A model generated the notes under the pieces. That model had not been told where the DNA came from and made no database searches. It saw only the letters and a list, made by a program, of their open reading frames with translations. A stretch of 64,000 nucleotides of DNA from Paraglaciecola arctica BSs20135. GTDB taxonomy: Bacteria; Pseudomonadota; Gammaproteobacteria; Enterobacterales; Alteromonadaceae. This document shows, in pieces, positions 48,411-57,456 of the stretch; positions within the stretch are counted from its first letter, which is position 1; each line of letters opens with the position of its first letter. A program made the translations under genes and the position numbers. The DNA lies in the NCBI RefSeq assembly GCF_000314995.1, contig NZ_BAEO01000031.1, positions 1-64,000 of the forward strand, written 5' to 3'.

Positions 48411-48833
48411 TTAACTCGTTGGCGATTTGTAACCGTCATGTAGATGCAAGTCTAAGGCGTGCAATAAAGCTGAACGATTAATTGTTCCTAATAAATACCC
48501 ATCGTCATCGACTATTGGATAAACTTTAGGTTTTGCGGTGGTCATTTGTTGCGCCAACTCAATAACTGAAGTGTATGGCTTGATTGCTAACACCTCGGTT
48601 TTCATTATATCTTTAACTTGTGCGACTTGTTCTCTGTAATAACTAGATTCAATCATCTGTACCAGACAATCTTGTTCAGATAAAAAACCTATTACTTTAT
48701 TTTGAATATCAATTACCGGTCCACCCATTTGTTTAGCTTGTAACAATCGCTCAACGGCTTCAGCAACTGTCATTTCACTAGTAAATGTAACTGGACGTAG
48801 ATTCATATGGTCGCTCACTTTTAGAGATTCCAC
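48411..48833 (-). CDS. CBS-domain-pair protein
   Basis: 140-aa protein comprising two CBS domains (residues ~8-60 and ~76-130): AVERLLQAKQMGGPVIDIQNKVIGFLSEQD and VIELAQQMTTAKPKVYPIVDDDGYLLGTINRS. Probably senses adenosyl nucleotides; partner unknown. Confidence 0.88.
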   Translation of the reverse strand: MESLKVSDHMNLRPVTFTSEMTVAEAVERLLQAKQMGGPVIDIQNKVIGFLSEQDCLVQMIESSYYREQVAQVKDIMKTEVLAIKPYTSVIELAQQMTTAKPKVYPIVDDDGYLLGTINRSALLHALDLHLHDGYKSPTS

Positions 48834-49421
48834 TATAACTCCTTGGTTTCTAATAATTATAATTTTATATCGTTTGAGGTAAAGATAGACTTAAGTCACC
48901 ACAATACCTAATTATTTTATTTTAAATTATTAAAATAAATAACTATAAATTACCACCAAAACTAAATTTAAAGACTTTCAGTGTTTTTATCCACACCATT
49001 TAAAGCGTACCAACCAATCTAGATGTAACACTCAGGTGGAATGGTAAAGTTAAATTGAATTCCACACATAACAATAAAGACAAATCTATATTGACCTTGA
49101 CCCGCTCCCTCAATTGAACTTGGTGTTGGTGTTGCCAACAGCCATAACTTTTTCTGCTGATTCGATAGAGATCAAGTTAGCTACTCGTGGTAAAGATTTC
49201 CTGTCCTAATTAATTTTTATTCTGATAGAGCTACAAAACGGGTTTTCAATCAATGATTTAGTAAAAATATATAATACACCTACGGGCAATCGATTAATGG
49301 CCGATATTACTTATGTCTATATCAACATTAAGCAAAATGCTAAAAAAATGCTAATATGTGGCAATCAATATTTAGCTATAAACATATAGTTTTTCGAAGG
49401 GATGGATTTGGATGAAGTGGA
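48834..49421. other. Intergenic region upstream of the chemoreceptor gene
   Basis: About 590 bases. On the minus strand 49110-49205 there is a 31-codon open stretch (SLPRVANLISIESAEKVM and so on) that looks coding-like but matches no family I know and lacks a start. The rest shows no gene and must include the promoters of the CBS gene and of the chemoreceptor. Confidence 0.35.
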
Positions 49422-51302
49422 ATGTTTAACATAAATAGTATCAGGAACAAATTAATACTTATTGGCGTTCTTGTTGCGTTAAGTATGTTAGCAATGATCA
49501 TCTTGCAAAAAAGCATTAATTCATCGCTTAATAATATTAGTCAAACAAATCTGCGTGTCAGTTCCATACAAAGCGGCATGTTAACTCTCAGACGTCATGA
49601 AAAAGATTTCCTAATGCGACTTGACGTGAAATATTTTCAGAAATTTAATGATGAAGTTACGTCCTTAATCTTAAATGTTGAAATTCTCAAAATAGAGCTT
49701 GAACAGCAAGATGATGATGCAAGTAAAGCCTCTAAACTAAAAGACATTCTGATTGACTACAAGAAAAAATTTGAGGCCTTAGTAAGGCTCGAGCAAAATC
49801 TAGGACTTGATGCTAATAGCGGCCTATATGGTAACTTACGTGCAGCAGTTCATCAGGTTGAAAGTAAAATTAATGAGCTCAATAATGATAGGCTATTGGC
49901 CAACTTGCTAATGTTACGCCGCCACGAAAAAGATTTCATGCTGCGGGAAGACTTAAAATATTTTGATAGATTTAATCGAGACTTAGTAGTCTTCATGACG
50001 AGTTTGAACACGGAAAGTATTGCCAATGATACCAAATCAGCAATAACGTCCCTAATGCAAAACTATAGTCAAAGTTTTAAAGGCTTTATAAGTGGCAAAC
50101 AGGCCCTAGGCTTAACTAGTTCGGATGGTGCCTTAGGTGAGCTGAGAGAAACTGTACATCAAACTGAGGGTTTATTAACAACCCTAGCCGAAGAAATCGA
50201 AATTACTTCCATTGAACATCGCGCATTCACTAATTTAATGTCAATTATTATTGCACTGGTCATCACTTTGGTGATTGTTGGTATTGTTATATTACTCTCA
50301 ATCAGTATTTCCAAACCAGTTCGATATCTGTCTGAATTGATGGCAAATACCAGTCGTAATAAGGATCTCACTCTACGTTATGATTATGCGGGTGCCAAAG
50401 AAATTAATGATGTGGGTGATTCCCTCAATGACATGCTCGACAGTTTTGAGAAATCAATATTGGAAGTGTCGCAAGCCACTTATTTACTCAGTTCCTCCTC
50501 CGAAGAGCTCAATGTCATAACGCAAAATAGCAGCGATGGTATAAAGCGTCAGCAAGCTGAAACAGAAAGTGTTGCCACCGCAATTAACGAAATGACGGCA
50601 ACAGTCCTAGAGGTATCTCGTGCGGCAAGTAATGCTGCTACTTCGTCAAATATTGTTGATGAAGAATCACAAAATGGTGCCAATTTAGTGAGAGATACCG
50701 CTAGGCTAATTGGTAATCTTGCTAAACAAGTTATCGATACCGCCATTGAGATGGATCAATTAAGGGAGGAAGCAGAAAATATAAATACCGTAGTACAAGT
50801 AATTGGCAGTATTGCGGAACAAACCAATTTACTCGCCTTAAACGCCGCCATAGAAGCAGCCCGTGCTGGAGAGCAAGGAAGAGGGTTTGCAGTGGTCGCA
50901 GACGAAGTCAGAACTTTAGCCTCCAGAAGTCAGGCCTCTACTTTGGAAATCACGCAAATAATCGAACGGTTGCAGGCCAAGACCCTATCGGCAGTAGCGG
51001 TTATGAAAAGTGGTGAGGAGCTGGCACAAAATTGTGTACGTCAAGCAGGCATCGCCGGTGAAGCAATTGAAAAAATAACCAGTGCGGTATCTACCATCAG
51101 TAGCCAAAACTTTCAAATTGCCAGTGCTGCAGAACAACAGAACTCAGTTGCCGAAGAAATTAATCGAAATATAGAAAATATTAATAATATTGCACAAGAA
51201 TCGACTATTTCAGCCTCGGAAACTTTGCAAACGAGCAGTGCTTTGGCAAAGCTAGCGGTTGATTTAAAAACTATCATTAGCCAGTTTAAATTATCAAATT
51301 AA
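49422..51302 (+). CDS. Methyl-accepting chemotaxis protein with HBM sensor
   Basis: 626 aa. TM1 at about 10-28, a periplasmic domain with two repeats of the LRRHEKDF motif (near residues 52 and 163), which marks the helical bimodular (HBM) sensor, TM2 at about 270-295, HAMP, then the signalling tip ([35 protein letters not shown]). HBM sensors bind organic acids in known cases; the ligand here is unknown. Confidence 0.93.
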   Translation: MFNINSIRNKLILIGVLVALSMLAMIILQKSINSSLNNISQTNLRVSSIQSGMLTLRRHEKDFLMRLDVKYFQKFNDEVTSLILNVEILKIELEQQDDDASKASKLKDILIDYKKKFEALVRLEQNLGLDANSGLYGNLRAAVHQVESKINELNNDRLLANLLMLRRHEKDFMLREDLKYFDRFNRDLVVFMTSLNTESIANDTKSAITSLMQNYSQSFKGFISGKQALGLTSSDGALGELRETVHQTEGLLTTLAEEIEITSIEHRAFTNLMSIIIALVITLVIVGIVILLSISISKPVRYLSELMANTSRNKDLTLRYDYAGAKEINDVGDSLNDMLDSFEKSILEVSQATYLLSSSSEELNVITQNSSDGIKRQQAETESVATAINEMTATVLEVSRAASNAATSSNIVDEESQNGANLVRDTARLIGNLAKQVIDTAIEMDQLREEAENINTVVQVIGSIAEQTNLLALNAAIEAARAGEQGRGFAVVADEVRTLASRSQASTLEITQIIERLQAKTLSAVAVMKSGEELAQNCVRQAGIAGEAIEKITSAVSTISSQNFQIASAAEQQNSVAEEINRNIENINNIAQESTISASETLQTSSALAKLAVDLKTIISQFKLSN

Positions 51303-51816
51303 ATGATTATATTTTGATATCGTTCGGCAAAAGTAAAGAACGATATCAGTCAATTACTATTAACTATTTGCTTGTTCCAATACCGCTTTCTATATTGCAG
51401 CAACCCCACTTGTAAACTTATGCTCAGCAATGGTCTAGGTCACAACTTATATTATGTCCATCTTCTAATATGCCCTTGAGTCCGATTAACTCGCTATGTG
51501 TTTCTTTTTAACGATAAAGAAGGATAAGTTCCTACCCCTAACTTTACCCCTATCTTGAAAGCGATATCTGTATTAAAAGACAACCTTTCCCCTAGGTGGT
51601 ACCCTTACCCTTAAGGGATCCCTATCAGCGACTTCAATCATTTTATCTTATGGTAGTTTTTGAGGGGAATTTACTTGTTTATCAAATAGCGGCGTATTTA
51701 CACTCTTTTGATTATGTACACAAAAGTTTGTAAAACAAACAAAACAAGAAAAAGTACTAACTAACAGCAGCGAACAAAATACAAAGTAAACAATTGATTA
51801 ATAATGATAAACAAAC
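51303..51816. other. Intergenic region left of the island, old sbcB promoter region
   Basis: Contains a 10-bp perfect inverted repeat (GATATCGTTC 51316-51325 / GAACGATATC 51338-51347) just after the chemoreceptor stop. The last ~100 bases presumably contained the original sbcB promoter, since the severed sbcB start codon lies at 51817. Decayed coding-like sequence is possible in between. Confidence 0.45.
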
Positions 51817-51855
51817 ATGAATGAACAACCATCTATCTATTGGCACGATATATAA
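51817..51855 (+). pseudogene. sbcB: Severed 5' end of sbcB
   Basis: ATG then codons for MNEQPSIYWHDI and a stop. This is the exonuclease I N-terminus (compare MNDKKQETIYWHDYETWG at 57453), broken right after the WHD motif. It shows the island integrated inside sbcB and left the original start codon here, 5.6 kb from the gene body. Confidence 0.85.
51833..51848 (+). repeat. Left attachment core (attL)
   Basis: CTATCTATTGGCACGA, identical at 15 of 16 positions to the copy at 57475-57490. Homology ends at both edges. It lies inside the sbcB codons for IYWHD. Confidence 0.8.
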
Positions 51856-51910
51856 CAACACCAATCAAGAGCAATAAAAATAAGGGCAAGCACAAAGCAT
51901 TGATTTTTTG

Positions 51911-51928
51911 GTACGCAAAAAGGTACAA
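51911..51928 (+). repeat. Left arm-type site candidate
   Basis: GTACGCAAAAAGGTACAA, preceded by TTTTTTG. It matches 16 of 18 bases of the motif at 57334-57351 in the same orientation. It lies 62 bp inside the left core; likely an integrase arm-binding site. Confidence 0.55.
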
Positions 51929-52026
51929 CTTACAAAAACTAATGAAGTACATCGCACTCCTAAGCGGCAGTTACAAGTTTGACTCTTGCGGACATCTAAA
52001 ATCAATCATTTCAACATATTGTTAAG

Positions 52027-52044
52027 GGCACTTTAAAAAGTGCC
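52027..52044 (-). terminator. Hairpin downstream of the ABC-3C operon
   Basis: Perfect 8-bp stem GGCACTTT / AAAGTGCC with a 2-base centre, 60-78 bp past the stop of the last operon gene. The T-run after it is poor, so termination is only likely. Confidence 0.45.
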
Positions 52045-52104
52045 ACATATATTGGAAATACTTTAATTATTTCGTTTTTGCCGTGAATTTATAACGTTAT
52101 GAAT

Positions 52105-54444
52105 TCAGCTTATTTCGATTAACTTTTCAGAATATTTATTTTGTAAGTGAATTGAGCTAGCTTGTAAACCACCTCTTAAATACCTATATCTCAAATAATC
52201 AGAAACCTCCTGCTCATGAGTAGAAATTATTACTTGTCTATCTCTTAATTCAATCCTTAACAAATCACTTAAAGAAGCTATATTTATTTCATCCATGCTT
52301 TGTGTAGGATCATCTATTAGTATAAATGCAGTCTGTGCATATTTACGATTCAATGAAAGAAAAAAGGCCAGAGTTAACGCCGCTACTTGACCACTACTCA
52401 TAGATAGCACTGCGTCATATGAAGAACCATCAGCAGTAAAGAAATGTAAATTTTTAGTTTTATTGGTACTAGACTCTTCAGTATCAATAAATAGTCCTAA
52501 CCCTCTTTGATAGTTCTGAATTAATCTTCCACTGTAAATATGGAATAATGACTCAACTTGACCGATGGTTTCACTTGAATACGTATTTTTCACTGTATTA
52601 GTTGTTTCAATAAGTTTGGTTAATTTACTACCAAATTTATCTAAATTAGCTTGAGCTTTTTTATGTGCTTTTACTATTAATTTCTGGCTGTTTAGCTCTG
52701 AATTTATTTTTAAATTATATTGCGAGTTAATATATAAGCTCTTATTTTGTACATCAGCAATATTAATACTTTTCAGTTCATTAATTGTTTTAAAACATTC
52801 GTTGAAAAATCCCATTACACCGCTTTGTAAAGAATCACTTTCAACCTTTCGTAAAGATAAAACCTTAACCTTAATCTCTTTTAACGTCTGTTCTTTTATT
52901 TGATCGTCAGAGGAGTATTCAATAGGTAAAGATATTCCATAAGCGGTTAGTTTTTGAGTTATTAGATCTATATTACTTTTCTTTAATTTGTTCTCTTCTA
53001 ATTCTTCTAGTAAAGATAAATTGAAATTAAGTTCCAGTGATTTCAACTGAGTAGTTAATTTTTCACCCTCTGCCTTTAATAAAGATTTTAATGCATCTAA
53101 ACACACTTTATACGACATATCGTGACGCTCTATAAACTCAGTTATATTTTTGGATTTGAGTTCTAGCGCATCTATTAATAACTGGTTTGTAGTATAATCA
53201 AATCCACATAATAAGCATTCAACCTCATGTTCTTGCTGTTTTTCTATAATAGATAATCTAAGTTGATCTATTTCTGTTAGTTTAGCAATATGTCCATCGG
53301 TGGTACTTTTTAACCTAATCCTTTCCTCTACTTTAGTTTTTATATTAGTTATCAAATCATTAGATACTAATGTTAATTTAACTAATTGCTCTAGAGTTAC
53401 GGTTTCTTCACTAGTTTTAAGGAGTTTTATTTGACTCTTATAAGAATCAATAGTGCTCTTATCTTTTACCAAACCGTCATGTTTACTAAAGTGATTACCT
53501 AAATAAATCGCTAGAGTGAATTCAGGTTTAGCTACTAATTCATTATATTGGTTATTATTAAGTCGTAAGTCTATTTCATCCACTTGAGCCTTGGCATTAT
53601 CTAAAAGAACAACTTGCTTGAGTAACTCTTCATAGTCTTCTTTTTTTGTACTAATAACAGGAACTTCTTTATCCCATTGTGGGATAGTAATAGAGGTAGA
53701 TATTCTTTTGTAATCGACTTGCGGACTATCTTTTTTAATTGCTAAAGTTAAAGAGTCTATTTGTCCATTTACAATACTAATGTCACCTTCTAATGCTTTC
53801 ATTCGTTTTTTTCTGCTTACTTCAAGGTCTCGTAATCCAACCAATTTTTCATTGACCTCATCTAATTTAATTAAATGTGATATTTGATCGAAACGTGAAG
53901 TTTTGTTGTTTGTGTCAGGTACAATAACTGAATTATTATCTTGAGAAATATAGTTTAATACGGAAAAATTACTTAAAAAGTTAGGTCCAAAAACATTTTT
54001 AATGTATGACTGTTCATCTTCTATTAAATTGGCGCTTTCTACATCATCAAAACTGGATAATTCATATAGCTTAAAAATATCAAAATTTAGTGGTTGGTGA
54101 TTTTTTTTATCATTCAATTCCTTTAAATTAGCCATCTTCATTAAACAAATAGTTTCATCGCCACAATAAAATTCTGCCTTTATCTTGATACTTGATTTAG
54201 AGTTATTATTCCAATATAGGTTTCTTTCATAATGCTTCTTTTTGTTCCCTTTAAGTGAATTAAATAAAGCTATTATTCTAGGAATTTCCCCACACAGTAG
54301 TAATTGTAAAGCGTCAAAAACAGAAGTTTTACCAAAACCATTAGGTCCGTCTAATACTGTTAAGTCATTATCAAAAGACTCACTAAATTCTTCAAATACT
54401 TTGAAGCTATTAATATCTAATGTTCTTAACTTCCATTTACTCAT
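52105..54444 (-). CDS. ABC-3C/Lamassu-like SMC-type ATPase
   Basis: 779 aa from the ATG at 54444 (GGAG 7 bases upstream; overlaps the preceding stop by 8 bp). Walker A GPNGFGKTS at residues 33-41; a long coiled coil interrupted by a zinc-hook-like CLLC at about residue 410; ABC signature LSMSSGQVAALTLAFFL; Walker B AFILIDDPTQSMDE near residue 706; D/H-loop ISTHEQE. This is the RecF/SMC-like ATPase of three-component ABC systems thought to sense phage DNA structures. It is the third gene of the operon. Confidence 0.75.
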   Translation of the reverse strand: MSKWKLRTLDINSFKVFEEFSESFDNDLTVLDGPNGFGKTSVFDALQLLLCGEIPRIIALFNSLKGNKKKHYERNLYWNNNSKSSIKIKAEFYCGDETICLMKMANLKELNDKKNHQPLNFDIFKLYELSSFDDVESANLIEDEQSYIKNVFGPNFLSNFSVLNYISQDNNSVIVPDTNNKTSRFDQISHLIKLDEVNEKLVGLRDLEVSRKKRMKALEGDISIVNGQIDSLTLAIKKDSPQVDYKRISTSITIPQWDKEVPVISTKKEDYEELLKQVVLLDNAKAQVDEIDLRLNNNQYNELVAKPEFTLAIYLGNHFSKHDGLVKDKSTIDSYKSQIKLLKTSEETVTLEQLVKLTLVSNDLITNIKTKVEERIRLKSTTDGHIAKLTEIDQLRLSIIEKQQEHEVECLLCGFDYTTNQLLIDALELKSKNITEFIERHDMSYKVCLDALKSLLKAEGEKLTTQLKSLELNFNLSLLEELEENKLKKSNIDLITQKLTAYGISLPIEYSSDDQIKEQTLKEIKVKVLSLRKVESDSLQSGVMGFFNECFKTINELKSINIADVQNKSLYINSQYNLKINSELNSQKLIVKAHKKAQANLDKFGSKLTKLIETTNTVKNTYSSETIGQVESLFHIYSGRLIQNYQRGLGLFIDTEESSTNKTKNLHFFTADGSSYDAVLSMSSGQVAALTLAFFLSLNRKYAQTAFILIDDPTQSMDEINIASLSDLLRIELRDRQVIISTHEQEVSDYLRYRYLRGGLQASSIHLQNKYSEKLIEIS

Positions 54445-55093
54445 TTTCAAACTCCTTTAGTATTTCGCTTTGATCGGCCTTATCATTAATGATTTTCGTT
54501 AAATTTTCATCAAACGTAACTAAATCATTAGCTAAAAGGCTTTCTTTCAGCATTACATCAATACTTGGCATTTTTATTTCATTAACAGGCACGTGCAAAA
54601 ATGGTATTTTAATAAAGAACCTAGCAGCAAAACTGTATAAAGATGGATAATTAGGATATTTTTTGTAAGTGATAAATAAGTTTCTATCTAAAATTACCTT
54701 TCCAAGATCGCTTATTGATTTATTTGCTAATAAATTTACTTCTTCATCTGAATAGTAGAGTACGTATTTTTTGAAATAATATGGGTCTTCTTCAATAGAA
54801 AATATTTTTTGTTCGTGAGTATTGAAGTCACCTAAATTTTTCAGATTTAATAAAATTATTAAATCTGAATTCCGTTCAAATGCAGGTTCACTTTTGATTT
54901 CAATCGGTGTGATATCTTTGATTGTATTATTATAATAATCGACCTCTTGTAAGCTATCCGTTTCATACACAATCAAGAACCGTTTGTTATTTTCTTTAAT
55001 TTTTTTATAAAAGCTAAAACCCTCTATATTTTCAATAAAAACAAAACCAGAGTCATCAATAGTTGCGGCCTCTTTCAGTAATCCATTAATCAA
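54437..55093 (-). CDS. ABC-3C middle component
   Basis: 218-aa protein between the nuclease-like and ATPase genes, coupled to the latter by an 8-bp overlap. Small middle-component proteins of this size occur in ABC-3C/Lamassu operons (LmuC-like). I see a helical C-terminus and LYSFAARFFIKIPFLHVPVNEIKMPS, with no enzymatic motif. The start is a TTG at 55093 with GGAGA 6-7 bases upstream. Assignment rests mainly on position. Confidence 0.6.
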   Translation of the reverse strand: MINGLLKEAATIDDSGFVFIENIEGFSFYKKIKENNKRFLIVYETDSLQEVDYYNNTIKDITPIEIKSEPAFERNSDLIILLNLKNLGDFNTHEQKIFSIEEDPYYFKKYVLYYSDEEVNLLANKSISDLGKVILDRNLFITYKKYPNYPSLYSFAARFFIKIPFLHVPVNEIKMPSIDVMLKESLLANDLVTFDENLTKIINDKADQSEILKEFENE

Positions 55094-55115
55094 TTTATCT
55101 CTCCTTTAGCTGTCT

Positions 55116-56384
55116 CTACTGAAACAAATCTAATATTTTTAGCTTTAATAATGTTATTTTTAATGTTATAAATTCACTATTATTAACATCATCAATACAG
55201 TCTCCATTATGAGTCGCTTTAGGTTTACTAAATTCACTCACTTTAAAAGAAGACTCATTGATCGCCACGATTAAGTTATCAAATTCAAATAAAATATTTA
55301 ATAATGTTGTATTACTCCTTAAATCAGATAAGTGTTTATCCAATTTATTAACTTGCACTTTTTTAGACATGCCATTAAGTTCGATACATGATGGTATATA
55401 TTTATCGTACTTCGTATTTAAATAATGAGGTAAGTTGTTATTTGATATAAATGAAGGCAATTCATTTATAATATTTAAATACCTTTCTAAAACTACTTTT
55501 CCAATATCACTTTCTATAGAAAAATTAGTTGGGTCTAAAGAAATATATAACCTTTCTAATAATCGGCTATCTAAATTTGACATTATTTTTTTGCAAGTGG
55601 ACAAGTGAACTAACTCATCCTCTAATTCGTCTGAGTTTTCTTCCTCATAAACACCTGCAAATTCATCAATAATCTGTATGAACTGACTTTTAAAGCGAAA
55701 TAACAAATGTTTTTTATCTTGAAAGTCTAAAACAACGGATGCTAGACAGTCGATGATCTCAGAGAACAGAATAGGACTAGAGTCGGTTGATTCGTATTGA
55801 GTATATTTTTGATTTTGATTTAAGGCATGTGCAAAATTGACCCGTTGAGCCAATAGAGAATTTAGTTTGTCAAACTTATGACTTACTAATTCAAGAGAAT
55901 TGATGAGTGAATTCTTATCTAAATAATTACTTATAATCCCCTTTAACACTCCGTCTATTTCATCAGGTGTGACAAACAGCTTACCGTCATGATACTTAAA
56001 TAAACTTACGGTTTGTCCATTATGAGAATGATTAGTAAAATCATCTATATCTACTGACACATGAAAAAATCTTAGTGTATCAATATTAAAATGATCACTT
56101 ACAACTTCTGCAGCTTGGTCTAATGCTTTCTTATAACTAGAACGATACTTTGATTTAGTTGATTTCACTTGGTGAATAGATAAAGCAGTCTTATCATTAA
56201 AAATGACAAAGTCATCTAAATGTTCAACTTTAAGCGAATAAGAATAACTTAACTTGTCATCTATGAGCAATTGTATTGCACGATACAAAGCAACTTTACC
56301 TTGGTATATAAAACCACTCCAAGATGCCACGGCAACGCTTTTAGATATTTCGGCTGAGACTGATATATTTTCTTTATTTTGCAT
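55116..56384 (-). CDS. ABC-3C effector component, nuclease-like N-terminus
   Basis: 422 aa. Residues 22-29 are WSGFIYQG, a signature seen at the start of ABC-3C C-terminal-domain proteins and Cap4/DUF4297-type nucleases. It is followed by KVEHLDDFVIF (53-62) and SIHQVKSTKS (69-78). The D/E...QxK pattern fits a PD-(D/E)xK restriction fold. The C-terminal half is helical with no motif I recognise. It is the first gene of the operon and the likely effector that cleaves DNA when the ATPase is triggered. Function is inferred from the family. Confidence 0.65.
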   Translation of the reverse strand: MQNKENISVSAEISKSVAVASWSGFIYQGKVALYRAIQLLIDDKLSYSYSLKVEHLDDFVIFNDKTALSIHQVKSTKSKYRSSYKKALDQAAEVVSDHFNIDTLRFFHVSVDIDDFTNHSHNGQTVSLFKYHDGKLFVTPDEIDGVLKGIISNYLDKNSLINSLELVSHKFDKLNSLLAQRVNFAHALNQNQKYTQYESTDSSPILFSEIIDCLASVVLDFQDKKHLLFRFKSQFIQIIDEFAGVYEEENSDELEDELVHLSTCKKIMSNLDSRLLERLYISLDPTNFSIESDIGKVVLERYLNIINELPSFISNNNLPHYLNTKYDKYIPSCIELNGMSKKVQVNKLDKHLSDLRSNTTLLNILFEFDNLIVAINESSFKVSEFSKPKATHNGDCIDDVNNSEFITLKITLLKLKILDLFQ

Positions 56385-56488
56385 AGAGTTAAATCCCTTT
56401 TATTTAACTCTCTTATATCAAACTGCCTAGTAAATAAGTACTTATAATTTTATATTAAGTTTTCTAAACTAAATCTAAGTACAGTTAT

Positions 56489-57085
56489 TTACAGTACTCC
56501 AAGTGAAGGACTAAAAGCACCTACAGAAATACGTTCTTTCTGAATACTGATTTGCCATGTATGGATACGCGTAATAAATTCTATTCCCTTGTAGAGAATG
56601 CCTTTTAGTTTTTGCGTAATGAGACCATCGAACCAACTGGTTTTTATTAAACCCGTTGTTTTGTTAATTTCCATTTCGTAGTAGGGACGAATTGCCTGAG
56701 ATTTTCGTTTACAGAACACTCCCCCCATTAGCTTCGTATATATAGCCCAGTTACCCGAATCTGCGGCCTTATGGAGCTCTGTAAGCGCTTCGTCTTCGCT
56801 TGGAGGTTTTCTAAGTCTTCGAAGTTCTCGCCACACTGTGACTGATACACCGCCTATTTGTTGAAACTGTCTAATTCCCCAACAACTCGCCCATGCTTCT
56901 ACTCGTTGGGCTGCTAAAATTGGGTTTTCGCCATACACGCCTTTATCTAAGTTCGCACCATTGATGCTTTTGCATACGTATTTGGCAATATAACCAGTCG
57001 CAGAGCCTTTTTTTTGGTCTATGTCGGCAAACTTAGTAAGATTATCTCTAGTTACCTGCTTTTCTCTTTCACCAGTTAGGTAACT
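56489..57085 (-). pseudogene. Fragment of phage gpA-type replication protein
   Basis: Open frame of 198 codons without its own proper start. It includes KGSATGYIAKYVCKSING, YGENPILAAQRVEAWASCWGIRQFQQIGG and VTVWRELRRLR, all hallmarks of the P2-gpA family of rolling-circle replication endonucleases (PF05840). The upstream part with the catalytic tyrosines is missing: the frame is joined directly to the integrase remnant. The C-terminus reaches a plausible native end. It is a relic of the phage or satellite that formed the island. Confidence 0.75.
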
Positions 57086-57298
57086 CTAGAACCTTACTTC
57101 TAGCGTGATCAATCCTTAAATCTGGGTGCCGCCCAAATTTTAATCGAACCTCTTTGTTGTTGAAGCGATAACGATACCGCCATGTTATAGTGCCATTTTT
57201 GAAAGCGCGCGCACTTAGGCCATCGCGGTCAGAAATCACAATTTCATTTTCTTGTGAATTACTTAGATACTTTTTAAGTTTGTATCAGTTAATGACAT
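57069..57298 (-). pseudogene. Truncated, frameshifted tyrosine integrase (N-terminal DUF4102)
   Basis: Starts at the ATG at 57298 with MSLTDTNLK. A missing A in a five-A run near 57271-57277 breaks the frame, which resumes as KYLSNSQENEIVISDRDGLSARAFKNG, TITWRYRYRFNNKEVRLKFG and RHPDLRIDHARSKVLEL. This matches the DUF4102 arm-binding domain of P4-type integrases (DGDGL, YRYRFNGK, LG.YP..SL..AR). The catalytic domain is absent: the sequence runs into the gpA fragment. Located beside the right attachment site, as expected for the island's integrase. Confidence 0.8.
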
Positions 57299-57333
57299 AA
57301 TTTACTTTTGGTACACACGTTGAATTAACATTT

Positions 57334-57351
57334 GTACGCATATAGGTACAA
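57334..57351 (+). repeat. Right arm-type site candidate
   Basis: GTACGCATATAGGTACAA, 16 of 18 matches to the left arm site. A related half (TTTTGGTACACACG) is at 57306-57319. It lies between the integrase start and the right core; likely an integrase arm site and possibly part of its promoter. Confidence 0.55.
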
Positions 57352-57378
57352 ATTATTAATAAATTAGAAAGAACTTGT

Positions 57379-57456
57379 ATGAACAAAGATAAACAATTGA
57401 AACTGAAGCAAGCCATAACAATCATTGCCTTTACGGCACTTAATGAACTTCAATGA
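57379..57456 (+). CDS. 25-aa leader peptide overlapping sbcB start
   Basis: MNKDKQLKLKQAITIIAFTA then LNELQ and TGA. Its stop overlaps the sbcB start as ATGA, a translational-coupling arrangement. An AGAAAG lies 7 bases before its ATG, while sbcB itself has no strong Shine-Dalgarno. It lies within the island, so the island may drive sbcB with its own promoter and leader. Confidence 0.4.
   Translation: MNKDKQLKLKQAITIIAFTALNELQ

Noticed and set aside
49110-49205. 31-codon open stretch on the minus strand with coding-like composition
   Set aside because: No start codon, family or neighbour support; kept only as a note in the intergenic entry.
51366-51440. Minus-strand reading TIAEHKFTSGVAAI, stop, KAVLEQANS resembling a LuxR-type HTH end
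   Set aside because: It is interrupted by a stop, too short, and the match is from memory only; not strong enough to call a pseudogene.
51840-52025. Plus-strand 61-codon frame at the left end of the island
   Set aside because: It overlaps the attachment core and arm site, has no ribosome binding site and no recognisable features; likely random.
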